From: Desulfovibrio sp.
GTDB lineage: Bacteria; Desulfobacterota; Desulfovibrionia; Desulfovibrionales; Desulfovibrionaceae
Length of the DNA: 64,000 nt
Assembly (NCBI GenBank): GCA_031291035.1
Contig: JAISLI010000017.1
Coordinates: forward strand, 62,001 to 126,000
Reading direction: 5' to 3'
This document shows positions 25,264 through 34,443 of the stretch, piece by piece. Under the pieces are notes generated by a model. That model was not told the DNA's origin, did no database searches, and saw only the letters and a list, made by a program, of their open reading frames with translations. Position numbers and translations under genes: made by a program. How positions within the stretch are numbered: the stretch's first letter is position 1; every line of letters starts with the position of its first letter.

Positions 25264-28200
25264 TGGCGGTTCTCCTCGGTGGCGGTCGCCGTGGCGCTAT
25301 AGGAGGCTATCCCGCCGTAAACGCTGGAGGGGCCCAAACGGCTTGTCGCCTGTTCCGGAGGCAGGCCGCAGGAATGTATGTCGACTTCGCGCAGCCGTGT
25401 GAATCGGCGCACAAAATAATGCCCGGCAAGAAAGGCCAGCAGCGACATTGCAAAAATCCCCGTGGCGTTCCATGCGCCCGGCCCGGAAAGCACGCCCGAC
25501 AGCCCCACGTCGAGCGGGGTCAGGCCGTATTCCGCCAGGATGCTGTTAATGGGTCTGAGCGCCAGACCGGGGAAAACTCCCGTCAGGATGCAGCCGGCGG
25601 CCAGCACGCCCATGGCGGCCCGCATGACAAACGGCGCTTCATGCACGGTCTCGATATCCTCCCCCGGCTGTCCGAGAAACGCCGCGTGCAGAAATTTCGC
25701 GACATAGGCGAGCGTCAGCACGCTGCCGACAAGGGAAAGCAGCGCCGGCAGGGGGTGCCCCGTCTGCATGAGCGCGTGATAGATAAGCCATTTGGAGGAA
25801 AAACCGCTGGTTGGCGGCACACCGACCAGCGAGAGCCCGCCGATGGCGAAAACCAGCAGGGTAAAGGGCATTTTTCGGCCTATTCCGCCGAGTTCCTCAA
25901 GGGTTTCCTTGTGGGTGGCAAACATTACCGCGCCGCAGACAAGGAAGAGCAAATCCTTGAAAAAAACGTGGTTGACAAGGTGCAGCATGCCGCCCGCATA
26001 CCCCAGAACTCCGCCCGCGCCCACGGCCAGAACCATATAGCCCAGCTGGCTGACGGTGGAGTATATGAAAATGAGTTTGAGCCCGTTTACCTGCAGAGCT
26101 CTTACCGCCGAGTAGATGATGGTGATCGCGCCTGTCCACATTACCGCGACCATGACGATGTTCTGCTCATGGCCCCGGAATATGCCGGCCAGGGCAAAGC
26201 CGCCGCCCACGAGGGCAAAGAGCTTGATGAGGCCTATGATGGCGCTCTTCAGCAGCACGGAGGAGATGTAGCCCGAAACCGGCGTGGGGGCCAGTGCGGG
26301 ATGCATCTGCCAGTCAATGCGCAACGGCAGTTGCGCGGCTTTCATCACAAAGCCGGCGGCAAGCAGGGCGATGCCCAGCCATGCCGCTCCGCGCGGAAGC
26401 TCCGGCGCGAGGCCGTGCAGCAGATCCGCCGTGAAAGGCGTGAGCGGACCAAGCACACAGATGCCCACAAAAAGGAAAGCCGCCCCCAGCATGTTGAAGA
26501 AGAAATATTTGAACGCCTCGCGCAGGGAAGGGCGCGTTGCCTCATGGGCAATGGCCATATACAGGGTCCAGGAACTCATGATTTCCCAGTAGAGGAAGAA
26601 ACTCAGCAGATAGCGGCTTGCCGCCATGCCCACCAGGGCGCCGCACATACAGGTGAAGGCCGCGTAAAAACGCCACTGGGTGTGGCTGTGTTCCATGTAG
26701 CCCACGGCGTAGGCCATGTTGGTGGCCCCCACGACAGGCACAATGAGGGCAAAGCAGAAAGAGAGCGTGTCCATGTCGCGGCCGAAAAGGATGACGAGTA
26801 CGGCTGTCAGCAGCAGCACGCCCACCGAGGACCATCCGGCCGTTTTGCGTCTGGCGGAGTAGTAGGCGGGAATCAGCGCGCCGAATATGGGCACGATGGC
26901 GTAAACGGGCCAGGGCACGGAAAGGGCGTCCAAAATCCCCACGTCGGCCGGCGTTGGTTCGGAGCACAGGGAAGCGACCGAGGCGATGAGGTTCATCGGC
27001 AATTGCGGAGCCAGACAGAGCAGCAGGGAAAAGGCGGCCAGAATCGCCAGGGGGATGCGCATCGTCAGGGGCGCTTCCGTCACGTCGGGCAGGTCAGCCG
27101 GGCGTTCGTCATAAATCAGGGTTTTCAGGATACGCGTGTAGTAGACGGCGCCCACCAGCGAACCCGCCAGAATGAGCGCGGCCACCCAGATGTAGCCCGC
27201 GTTCACCGAAGCCTGAATCATCAGAAATTTGCTGTAGAACGCGCCGAAAGGCGGCAGACCCATGATGCTCACAAGGCCCACGGCAATACAGGCTGTCGTC
27301 CAGGGCATGTGCCGGCCCAGACCACGCATGTCCGCGAGTTTGCGGCTGCCGCAACGCAGAATGAGCGCGCCGGCGCCGAGAAAGAGCAGATCCTTCATCA
27401 CGGCGTGATTGAGCACGTGCCACAGGGAACCTGTGGCGGCAAGCCAGGTGCCGATACCGAGTACCATGGTGATTTCGCCAAGCTGCCCCAAGGTGGAGTA
27501 AGCAAGCATGCGTTTGATGTCATCCTGCATCAGGGCCAGAATTTCACCGTATATCAGCGTTGCCCCTCCCATGAACACCAGAGCCGTTCCAAACCAGCTC
27601 AAACCGAAAAGTCCCTGCACATGGCCGGTAATCTGGCCTGTCCCTGCCAGAACGACACTGAAGATGCCGAACACGCCCATTTTCGTGATGACGCCGGAGA
27701 GTGGTCCGGACACCGAAGAAGGGGCTGCCGGATGGGCATCCGGTAGCCATGAATGCACAGGCACGAGGCCTGTCTTGACGGCAAAACCGGCAAGACAGAG
27801 CGCAAGCGCCGTCTGTATCCAGAAGGGGTCCGCAAGGGAGGCATTGCCAGCGGACCCGACAAGCCCTTCCAGCAAAAAGAGGCCCGGCATCATGAAAAAA
27901 GCGCTGCCGGCGCACATGACATAGTATTTGAGGCCGGCGCTGAAAGCGGTGCGGTTGCCTTCATGAACAACCAGAAAGTAGGAGGCGAAGGTCATCAGCT
28001 CCCAGTAGCCGTAAAGGGCCTCTTTGCCGTCGGCGGAAACAATGCCAGCCAGAGAGGCGAAAGTCAGAGGCAGAAAAAACCAGTACCAGCCCTGGCGTTC
28101 TCCGTGAATGTACCCCAGGGAGTAAATGCTGACCATCAGGCCGATGAATGTGATCAGCAACAGAAAGAAGCGCGCCGCGGGCGGCGCGGGGGCCGTATAT

Positions 28201-29021
28201 GCCGCGGAAAATGCCAGCGCGGAGAAGGCGGTTACAGCTGTTCCGGCAATCCTGTTGCGGCCGAGCCAGGCGAACACGCCGGCAATCAGGGCGCCCACGT
28301 AGAGAAACCAGTATGCGGAATGCGTCCCGCTGTGGGGAACCTGCACGGCGAAGCCGTGACATACTATACCCGTGAGGGCGTCGCGCCCAAGGCCCAGCGC
28401 GGCCACCAGCAGGCCCAGGGCCAGCATGAGCGCCGCGCCGGCGGAGGAGCGGCCGCCCCCGTCCGTGGAGCCGCCCGCGGACATGCCGTTGCGGGGCGTA
28501 AGCATGACACGCCGCGCGGCGTCAACATACAGCCACACAAAAACCGTGGTGGCCGCGGCCATGACCAGCAGAGCGGCTATTCCTCCACCGGCGGAGGAAT
28601 AGAGTACGGACTTGACAATCAGAACGCGCCCCTCCGGCACCAGGAAGGGCGAGCCCCCCACCGAGGCCAGCAGGCCCAGGGCAAAGAGCGCTCCGGCAAG
28701 GTTGCCGTAGCCGGCGCCTTGCAGATTGTCCAGCGTGGGTGCGTCCATATTGTCGGGCGTGAGCCGTGAAAGCGAAACCAGCGCCAGCGCGCGCGCGATC
28801 GCCTGAAAAATGACAAAAAGCCATATTCCGGCATTGGCCACGGCATTGTTGGCGCCGAACGCAAGGAAGATGATGCCCGCATCGTGCAGCGCGCCCCACA
28901 AAATCAGCCGGCGCGGATTGTCGCGTTGCAGAACGGCCTGAATTGTCGCGAACAGCAAAATGATCATGCCGGCAAACAGGGGCAGAAGGAACCCGTCAGA
29001 AGCAAACAGTGATAATTGCAT
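25260..29021 (-). CDS. cooM: CooM, large proton-pumping membrane subunit with two antiporter-like domains
   Basis: A roughly 1253-residue membrane protein. Two Mrp/NuoL-like antiporter modules can be seen: one around residues 280-650, with TGLVPVHSWLPDAHPAAPSSVSG and a YSTLGQLGEI helix, and a second around 780-1160, with SYISSVLLK-like and STVSQLGYM helices. A shorter hydrophobic N-terminal part (residues 1-250) precedes them. This fusion is characteristic of CooM in Rhodospirillum and Desulfovibrio. The first plausible ATG is at 29021; the frame continues to 29096 in unlikely sequence. It opens the cooMKLXUH-hypA-cooF operon. Confidence 0.9.
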   Translation of the reverse strand: MQLSLFASDGFLLPLFAGMIILLFATIQAVLQRDNPRRLILWGALHDAGIIFLAFGANNAVANAGIWLFVIFQAIARALALVSLSRLTPDNMDAPTLDNLQGAGYGNLAGALFALGLLASVGGSPFLVPEGRVLIVKSVLYSSAGGGIAALLVMAAATTVFVWLYVDAARRVMLTPRNGMSAGGSTDGGGRSSAGAALMLALGLLVAALGLGRDALTGIVCHGFAVQVPHSGTHSAYWFLYVGALIAGVFAWLGRNRIAGTAVTAFSALAFSAAYTAPAPPAARFFLLLITFIGLMVSIYSLGYIHGERQGWYWFFLPLTFASLAGIVSADGKEALYGYWELMTFASYFLVVHEGNRTAFSAGLKYYVMCAGSAFFMMPGLFLLEGLVGSAGNASLADPFWIQTALALCLAGFAVKTGLVPVHSWLPDAHPAAPSSVSGPLSGVITKMGVFGIFSVVLAGTGQITGHVQGLFGLSWFGTALVFMGGATLIYGEILALMQDDIKRMLAYSTLGQLGEITMVLGIGTWLAATGSLWHVLNHAVMKDLLFLGAGALILRCGSRKLADMRGLGRHMPWTTACIAVGLVSIMGLPPFGAFYSKFLMIQASVNAGYIWVAALILAGSLVGAVYYTRILKTLIYDERPADLPDVTEAPLTMRIPLAILAAFSLLLCLAPQLPMNLIASVASLCSEPTPADVGILDALSVPWPVYAIVPIFGALIPAYYSARRKTAGWSSVGVLLLTAVLVILFGRDMDTLSFCFALIVPVVGATNMAYAVGYMEHSHTQWRFYAAFTCMCGALVGMAASRYLLSFFLYWEIMSSWTLYMAIAHEATRPSLREAFKYFFFNMLGAAFLFVGICVLGPLTPFTADLLHGLAPELPRGAAWLGIALLAAGFVMKAAQLPLRIDWQMHPALAPTPVSGYISSVLLKSAIIGLIKLFALVGGGFALAGIFRGHEQNIVMVAVMWTGAITIIYSAVRALQVNGLKLIFIYSTVSQLGYMVLAVGAGGVLGYAGGMLHLVNHVFFKDLLFLVCGAVMFATHKETLEELGGIGRKMPFTLLVFAIGGLSLVGVPPTSGFSSKWLIYHALMQTGHPLPALLSLVGSVLTLAYVAKFLHAAFLGQPGEDIETVHEAPFVMRAAMGVLAAGCILTGVFPGLALRPINSILAEYGLTPLDVGLSGVLSGPGAWNATGIFAMSLLAFLAGHYFVRRFTRLREVDIHSCGLPPEQATSRLGPSSVYGGIASYSATATATEENRQ

Positions 29022-29109
29022 AGAAAGCCTGCGATGTGCTGAAGTGTCCAGGCCGTAACGGCGCTGTTCGACGGAATGTTTCTCCAGCCCTAACACATAC
29101 TTTTTAGGC

Positions 29110-29127
29110 TTGCAAGTTTTTTCACAA
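29110..29127. promoter_or_regulatory. Candidate Rex-like operator upstream of cooM
   Basis: TTGCAAG-TTTT-TTCACAA, which matches the Rex consensus TTGTGAA-N4-TTCACAA in 11 of 14 defined positions, with one perfect half. It lies about 90 bases upstream of the chosen cooM start in AT-rich DNA. A related site occurs upstream of echA. Confidence 0.35.
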
Positions 29128-29177
29128 AAAAGAATATTAATAATTATAATTAATTATCATAAAAGCAAAGCGCGGGA

Positions 29178-30209
29178 TCATTCTTCCCTGAGGGCGCGCG
29201 CCATGAGAGTTTTCACCGCCTTCGCGGGGCTGTGGCCCATTTGAACGACGCTGTACACGGTGCTGATGACGGGCGCTTCCGCATGCAGGCGGCGGGCCAG
29301 GTCGTAAGCCGCGGCCGTTGTTTTAACGCCCTCGGCCACCATGCCGAGGCTGTGAAGTATGGCGTCGATGGATTCTCCCCTGCCAAGGCGCAGGCCCACC
29401 TGACGATTGCGGGAGAGCCGGCCGGTGCAGGTGAGAATGAGATCTCCCAGGCCGGAGAGGCCCATGAACGTGCGCTCCCGCGCTCCGCGGGCAAGGCCCA
29501 GGCGGCACATTTCCGCCAGACCGCGCGTAATGAGGGCCGCGCGGCTGTTGAGGCCAAGTTCCAGGCCGTCGCACAGGCCGGTCGCGATGGCCATGACGTT
29601 TTTGAGCGCTCCGCCCATTTCCACGCCGATGATGTCCGTGCTGGCGTAACAGCGAAACGCCGGGCCGGAAAAAATGACCTGAAGATGCCGGGCGAGAAGT
29701 GCGTCCCGGCTGGCCAACACCACGGCGGTGGGCAGCCCCTTCATGACTTCCGCCGCAAAAGAGGGGCCGGAAAGGGCGGCGTAGCGAAATGGCGCGCCGT
29801 CTTTCGGGGCGCTACCCCGGCTGCCGGCCCCGCCCAGAACATCATCGGCGACGGCATGCCCCAGGGCAAGATTGCCGGTCTCCAGGCCTTTGGCCGCATT
29901 GACAAGAACGCTCCCTCCCGAAAGGCGATCTTTGTACGCGTTGAGCCAGGCCCGCAATTGCTGGCAGGGGATGGCCGACACAATGATTTCCCGGGCCAGG
30001 GCGGCCGGGTCCGTGGTGGCGGCAAGATTCTTGTGCAGAGGATACCCCGCCAGATAACGCGGGTTCTCGTGCCCGGCGTTGATGGCCTGGGATATTCGGG
30101 AATCCCGCAACCAAAGAATGACGTCGTGGCCCCGCCCCGCCAGGTGATGGGCAAGGGCCGTGCCCCAGCTTCCGCCGCCGGCCACGCAGATGGAAAAGGG
30201 GCGCGGCAT
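29178..30209 (-). CDS. gpsA: NAD(P)+-dependent glycerol-3-phosphate dehydrogenase
   Basis: A 343-residue enzyme that makes sn-glycerol-3-phosphate for phospholipids. The N-terminal AGGGSWGTALAHHLA is the nucleotide-binding motif, and VNAAKGLE, ALSGPSFAAEV, GALKNVMAIATGL and LSGLGDLILTCTG are all family-conserved. The catalytic lysine lies in the GALKN motif. It starts 2 bases after the stop of the Csd4-like gene, giving an operon with the heavy-metal-binding protein. There is a short unrecognised insertion around residue 130. Confidence 0.95.
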   Translation of the reverse strand: MPRPFSICVAGGGSWGTALAHHLAGRGHDVILWLRDSRISQAINAGHENPRYLAGYPLHKNLAATTDPAALAREIIVSAIPCQQLRAWLNAYKDRLSGGSVLVNAAKGLETGNLALGHAVADDVLGGAGSRGSAPKDGAPFRYAALSGPSFAAEVMKGLPTAVVLASRDALLARHLQVIFSGPAFRCYASTDIIGVEMGGALKNVMAIATGLCDGLELGLNSRAALITRGLAEMCRLGLARGARERTFMGLSGLGDLILTCTGRLSRNRQVGLRLGRGESIDAILHSLGMVAEGVKTTAAAYDLARRLHAEAPVISTVYSVVQMGHSPAKAVKTLMARALREE

Positions 30210-30211
30210 GC

Positions 30212-31600
30212 TTAAAATCCCAGACTCGACTCCGGCCCCGGCACGGACGGCAACAGGGGCCGTTTATCCGCCGTTTTTCCCGTATTGCCGAAGCGTGCCA
30301 GAAAAATGCCAGCAATACGTTGTTTTTTATAAACTTCAACGCGATACAGTGTCCCCTGGCGATCCACGGAATAGCGTTTCAGAAAATTTTTGCGACGCAG
30401 GGTGATTCCGCTGTCGTCCCCTCCCTTTCCCGGAAAACCGATGACGTTGATTCTGAACCCGCTGTGGGGATGTATGCGGAGGCTTTCCGCCACGGGCAAC
30501 ACTTCGCCGAAGGGTATCAATTTTTCCTGTCCGTCCACCGTTACGCGGAGGGCCTGGAGGCTGTCGTCCATCTCCCGCCAGTCGGGCTTGATGCGGGTGA
30601 GAGTACGGTTGCCGTAATGGATGCACAGGGTTTCACTGTTCCTTTTGCAGGGCAGCACGGCCATGATGGGTTTGGAGGTCACAGCCGCGCTGTTTTTGGG
30701 GAGAGGCAGTCCGCCTATGGCGGTCCGCGCGTCGTCCAGAGGCAGAAAAATGCGTTTTTCGGCGAAGGAGACGCCAAGGTTTGCCTGCAGCACCTGCCGC
30801 ACGCTTTCGGGCGTCAGCTCAAAATCGCGGGAAAAGCGGATCCCCGCCTGCCGCAGCAGGGATTCCACCATACACAGGTGGTAGTAAGTACGCAATTCAA
30901 CAGGAAATTCCTTGCTGGCCTCAAGGCCGAAGGCGGCCTTGCCGTAGCGCACGGCATAATAGGAGAGGCTTTTTTCCATTTCCCTGTCGCCCGCGGCCGT
31001 ATTGGTGTTGCGCACATGCAGCCTGTCCAGCTCGCGTATGAGGCGGACGTTTACTTCCTCGGTCACCCGCCGGGCCGCACGGCCGAGTTCGCCCATGAAA
31101 ATCCCCGCTTCAAGCCGTTCCTGATCAATAATGACGCTCTGCCCCCAGCGCGAGGGATTGCAGAGGGGGCTTATCCTTTTTTCACGGTAGTAGCCGCTGC
31201 CGTCGTGAAGGTTGAGCACCAGCCCGACCCACGGATGGCGTATGATTTCCTGTATGCGGCGCACGGTGGAACAATCCGGGTCGCGCGCGTCCAGGGCGGC
31301 GAATTTGCGATTCATATCCCCGTTGATGCCGCGCGAGCGCATGATGATGCTCGGAAAATTGAGATTGGGCACAACCCATATCGCGCCGTTCTCCACGCTG
31401 TAGCGCGTGGCGATGAGCGTGGCGGCGGAAAAGCCGCCCGGCTCGTCGCCCTGTATGCCGCCCACCACCAGCACCACCGGCGTGGCGTCGCCAAGGCGGA
31501 TTGTGGAAAAATCCAGCGGGTTCGCCCGGGCCGCCGCCATTCCGGGCAGAAGCGCGCAAATCGGCAGACAGCGCCAAAGACAGTGCAGAAAGCGTCTCAT
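30212..31600 (-). CDS. Csd4-like M99 D,L-carboxypeptidase (peptidoglycan tripeptide trimming)
   Basis: A 462-residue secreted enzyme. A basic signal sequence ends near MAAARA. The N-terminal zinc-carboxypeptidase domain has VGGIQGDEPGGF (Gln50, Glu53), LVLNLHDGSG (His132) and FGLEASKE (Glu227). Gln in place of the first zinc-binding His is the hallmark of Helicobacter Csd4 and Campylobacter Pgp1. These trim peptidoglycan tripeptides and set helical cell shape. Two beta domains follow. A GTG at 31624 that overlaps the previous stop is an alternative start. It is cotranscribed with gpsA. A role in vibrioid curvature is inferred. Confidence 0.82.
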   Translation of the reverse strand: MRRFLHCLWRCLPICALLPGMAAARANPLDFSTIRLGDATPVVLVVGGIQGDEPGGFSAATLIATRYSVENGAIWVVPNLNFPSIIMRSRGINGDMNRKFAALDARDPDCSTVRRIQEIIRHPWVGLVLNLHDGSGYYREKRISPLCNPSRWGQSVIIDQERLEAGIFMGELGRAARRVTEEVNVRLIRELDRLHVRNTNTAAGDREMEKSLSYYAVRYGKAAFGLEASKEFPVELRTYYHLCMVESLLRQAGIRFSRDFELTPESVRQVLQANLGVSFAEKRIFLPLDDARTAIGGLPLPKNSAAVTSKPIMAVLPCKRNSETLCIHYGNRTLTRIKPDWREMDDSLQALRVTVDGQEKLIPFGEVLPVAESLRIHPHSGFRINVIGFPGKGGDDSGITLRRKNFLKRYSVDRQGTLYRVEVYKKQRIAGIFLARFGNTGKTADKRPLLPSVPGPESSLGF

Positions 31601-31620
31601 GGCCGATCCCGGAAAAATTT

Positions 31621-31818
31621 TCACTCCACCTCAAAACCGGCCGCCTCTATGGCTTTTTTAAGCGCGGGCACATCCACCGGGCCGGTCTCTACATAACTGA
31701 GGATGCCGCGGACCGGATCGGCCAGCGCGTCCGCGACGCCGGCAATCCCGGCGGCGGCGGTTTCCACCGCGGCCTTGCAGTGGCCGCAATGCATGCCTTT
31801 GACAACAAGAGTTTTCAT
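31621..31818 (-). CDS. Heavy-metal-associated (HMA) domain protein, CopZ-like
   Basis: A 65-residue single HMA-domain protein that probably binds Cu(I). The metal motif GMHCGHC is near residue 10. The ATG at 31818 is preceded by GGAGGAG at ideal spacing. The longer frame to 31926 has no support. It lies just upstream of the Csd4-like gene. No copper ATPase is adjacent, so the partner is unknown. Confidence 0.85.
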   Translation of the reverse strand: MKTLVVKGMHCGHCKAAVETAAAGIAGVADALADPVRGILSYVETGPVDVPALKKAIEAAGFEVE

Positions 31819-31963
31819 GGCATCTCCTCCATTCCGGAGTTTACGGAATCTTCTACCTGATAATATGCGGCAATACAATAAAAATTCTGATATGCCCGAT
31901 TCCCGGACGTTCACCGGGTTTTTCATGGCCGCGGGGAATTGGAATAATTTTCAGGGAGCGGGG

Positions 31964-32716
31964 TCAGACGAAAACAGTCTTTTCCTGCAAGTGCCGCAGG
32001 CATTGCCCGGCGGAGGAAAATTCCGCCCGAAGGCCGCGATATTCCGGCACGGGCCGGGCGTGGCCGTTGCTGTAGAGGATCAGCCCCGAAGCGAAAACGT
32101 CCACATCATCTGGGTCATGAGTGATGATGACGGCCGGTATGGTCAGCATGGCCAGAATTTCCAGCAGTTCCTGACGCAGGCGTTCGCGCAGCAGCGTGTC
32201 CAGCGCGGAAAAGGGTTCGTCCAGCAGCAGGAGTTCCGGGTCGGCGTTGAGCGCGCGGGCCATTGCCGCGCGCTGGCGCTGGCCGCCGGAGAGACTGTCC
32301 GGGCGCAGTTCCGCCAGGCTCCCTATGTCGAGGCGTTCCAGCATGGCCTGCGCTTTGTCGCGTTCCCCGGCCTTCACCAGACGCGGAAAACAGCCGGTGC
32401 GGGCGTAGGCCACGTTTTGCAGAACGGTCAGATGCGGAAACAGCGCGTAATCCTGAAACATGTAGCCTATGCGGCGCCGGCGGGCCGGCACGAACACCCT
32501 GGCGGCGTCATCGTACAACACCCGCCCGCCAAGGCTTATGCGTCCGGAATCCGGCCGCACAAGCCCGGCAAGGCAGTGCAGGGTCAGGCTTTTGCCGGAA
32601 CCGGACGGCCCGAAAAAGGCCACGCGTTTTTGTTCCGGACCGATGGAGTAGTCCACATTCAGGGTGAAAGGAGTACGGGCATGGCTGAAATGTTTTCGCA
32701 GGCGCAGGGAAATCAT
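31964..32716 (-). CDS. modC: Molybdate ABC transporter ATPase ModC, short form
   Basis: A 250-residue ATPase with Walker A GPSGSGKS, the LSGGQRQRAAMARAL signature, LLLLDEPFSALD and the switch histidine in IITHD. It has the normal nucleotide-binding domain but only about 30 residues after it. E. coli ModC is about 350 residues and carries a C-terminal Mop/TOBE regulatory domain, which is absent here. The start overlaps the modB stop (ATGA), so translation is coupled. Confidence 0.9.
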   Translation of the reverse strand: MISLRLRKHFSHARTPFTLNVDYSIGPEQKRVAFFGPSGSGKSLTLHCLAGLVRPDSGRISLGGRVLYDDAARVFVPARRRRIGYMFQDYALFPHLTVLQNVAYARTGCFPRLVKAGERDKAQAMLERLDIGSLAELRPDSLSGGQRQRAAMARALNADPELLLLDEPFSALDTLLRERLRQELLEILAMLTIPAVIITHDPDDVDVFASGLILYSNGHARPVPEYRGLRAEFSSAGQCLRHLQEKTVFV

Positions 32717-33393
32717 TGTTTCCGCCTTTGGCGTGAGGTCAGCACTTCCGCCGTCGTCAGCAGCCCGACGCAAACCAGGGAGGTGAGCAGCACAAGGCGC
32801 GTGGCCCGCAGGTCATTGCCGGACTGGAAGGCGTCATAAATGGCCAGGGCGAGCGTTTGCGTTTTGCCCGGAATGTTGCCGGCTATCATGAGGGTGGCGC
32901 CGAATTCCCCCATGCCGCGCGCAAACGCCAGCATCAGCCCGGCGAAAACGCCCCTCCAGGCCAGCGGCAGGGAAACGCTGACAAAAACGCGCCATTCCGA
33001 GGCCCCCAAGGTGCGGGCCGCGTTTTCCAAATGCGGGTTCACCTGCTCCAGGGCGGCGCGCGCCGACTTGTAGATCAGCGGAAAAACCACCACTGTCGCC
33101 GCCACCACCGCGCCCTGCCAGGAGAAGATCAGGTTTATGCCCGCCTCGTTGAGCCACTGCCCCACCACTCCGCGCCGGCCTACCAGCAGAATCAAATAGT
33201 AGCCCAGCACAGTGGGCGGCAGGACCAGGGGCAGGGTGCAGCAGGCGTCCAGAAAGGCGGGCAGGGAGGATCTTTTCCGAGCCAGCAGCCAGGCGGCGAG
33301 CATGGCCGCCAGAAAGGAAACCGCCGTCGCCAGACCGGCCACCCTGAGAGAGATCGCCAGCGGCGTCAGAACGGACTGCCAGTCAAGGCCCAT
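32713..33393 (-). CDS. modB: Molybdate ABC transporter permease ModB
   Basis: A 226-residue inner-membrane permease with about five helices. The family landmarks are LPLVLPPTVLGYYLILLVG and the ATPase-coupling EAA loop around AARTLGASEWRVF, followed by RGMGEFGATLMIAGNIPGKT. It lies 6 bases after modA and overlaps modC. Together the three genes form a standard molybdate (or tungstate) uptake operon. Confidence 0.95.
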   Translation of the reverse strand: MGLDWQSVLTPLAISLRVAGLATAVSFLAAMLAAWLLARKRSSLPAFLDACCTLPLVLPPTVLGYYLILLVGRRGVVGQWLNEAGINLIFSWQGAVVAATVVVFPLIYKSARAALEQVNPHLENAARTLGASEWRVFVSVSLPLAWRGVFAGLMLAFARGMGEFGATLMIAGNIPGKTQTLALAIYDAFQSGNDLRATRLVLLTSLVCVGLLTTAEVLTSRQRRKQ

Positions 33394-33399
33394 GAGGAC

Positions 33400-34167
33400 C
33401 TATGGTTTTGAAAATCCGTGTTTTGCCAGTATCGCCTGACCTTCGGGCGACAGCGCATAGTCCAGAAAAGCCCGCCCCATTTTGGGATTCTTGCCCGTCA
33501 GGGCGACAGCGATGGGATAGAGGACCGGCTGATGCCCGGAGGCTGTCAGCACCACATCCACCTTGCCGGCCTGCTTGAGCGCGTCCGTGGCGTAGACAAA
33601 ACCCGCGTCCACTTCGCCGCGCGCCACATAGTCCAGTACCTGACGCACGCTTTCGCCCATAATCAGCTTGGGCTGCAAGGACTCCCACTGTCCGGCGGCG
33701 GTCAGTGCCTCGCGGGCATAGCGTCCGGCGGGCACGGATTCCGGGTTGCCCACGGCAATGCGCTCAAATTTTCCAAGTCCGGCCAGAGCCGCCGGTTTTT
33801 TGCCGCCTGCGGGCACTATCAGCACCAGATCGTTGCGCGCGAAATTTTTGCGCGTGGCCGGATCAACAACCTTGAAAGCCGCGGCCTTGTCCATGGTAGC
33901 CTGATCGGCCGAGGCGAAAACATCCACCGGCGCTCCCTCCTGTATCTGCTTGAGCAGAGGGTTGGAAGCCGCGAAGTTGACGTTGGCCGTAAGTCCCGGG
34001 TGCTTTTTTTCGAACGCCGTTTTCAGTTCCGTAAAGGCGTCGGTCAGGCTGGCGGCCCCGGAGATGGTCATTTCCGCCGCGGCCGCGTTTTGGGCCAGAC
34101 CAAGAACCAGAGCCAGGGCAAGCCCGGACAATGCGCTTGCGCCGCGCGCAAGTTGTTTTTTCAACAT
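33400..34167 (-). CDS. modA: Molybdate-binding periplasmic protein ModA
   Basis: A 255-residue exported binding protein. The signal peptide ends in AQNAAAA. The binding-site segments GAASLTDAFTEL, FAASNPLLKQIQEGAPVDVFASAD and GEVDAGFVYATDAL are clear. ModA binds molybdate or tungstate; sequence does not tell which. The start is supported by GAGGAG upstream. A perfect 20-bp palindrome lies 28 bases before it. Confidence 0.95.
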   Translation of the reverse strand: MLKKQLARGASALSGLALALVLGLAQNAAAAEMTISGAASLTDAFTELKTAFEKKHPGLTANVNFAASNPLLKQIQEGAPVDVFASADQATMDKAAAFKVVDPATRKNFARNDLVLIVPAGGKKPAALAGLGKFERIAVGNPESVPAGRYAREALTAAGQWESLQPKLIMGESVRQVLDYVARGEVDAGFVYATDALKQAGKVDVVLTASGHQPVLYPIAVALTGKNPKMGRAFLDYALSPEGQAILAKHGFSKP

Positions 34168-34194
34168 GTTTTTCTCCTCAGTTTCAAATTTTTG

Positions 34195-34214
34195 TTATGT
34201 TAATATTAACATAA
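34195..34214. promoter_or_regulatory. Perfect 20-bp palindrome upstream of modA: likely operator
   Basis: TTATGTTAATATTAACATAA, a perfect inverted repeat, lies 28 bases before the modA start. ModE and the TunR group of sulfate reducers bind palindromes at mod/tun promoters. No regulator gene is in the window. Confidence 0.55.
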
Positions 34215-34303
34215 TAAAATGCGCGGCGCAAGCGCATTCCAGATCAAAATTGTTGCTTCACCGAATAGAGATTGTTGCATAAAAAAAATCAAAGATATTG
34301 CTA

Positions 34304-34330
34304 TTGCCAACAAGAAAGTTTTGGTATACA
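34304..34330 (+). promoter_or_regulatory. Possible promoter of tRNA-Leu
   Basis: TATACA at 34325-34330 lies 12 bases before the tRNA. TTGCCA at 34304-34309 is the best -35 but gives only a 15-base spacer. Confidence 0.35.
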
Positions 34331-34341
34331 TCACCCTCCAT

Positions 34342-34428
34342 GCCGAAGTGGTGGAATTGGCAGACACGCCAGGTTCAGGGTCTGGTTCTCGCAAGGGAGT
34401 GGGAGTTCGAGTCTCCCCTTCGGCACCA
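34342..34428 (+). tRNA. tRNA-Leu(CAG)
   Basis: An 87-base tRNA with an acceptor stem GCCGAAG paired to CTTCGGC, encoded CCA at the end, and a long variable arm as expected for leucine. The anticodon arm is CCAGG-TTCAGGG-TCTGG, so the anticodon is CAG. The T arm GGGAG-TTCGAGT-CTCCC is normal. It is the left border of the accessory region. Confidence 0.96.
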
Positions 34429-34443
34429 GGAAAGAATTCAGGG

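Noticed and set aside
24292..29021. Long plus-strand frames antisense to the Coo membrane genes (up to 881 codons)
   Set aside because: They lie opposite well-conserved membrane proteins and arise from codon bias; the products are rich in His, Gln, Gly and Arg with no family.
31896..31916. CCCGG/CCGGG hairpin followed by T residues, after modC
   Set aside because: The T-run is on the plus strand while modC is on the minus strand and no plus-strand gene precedes it, so I do not call it a terminator of modC.
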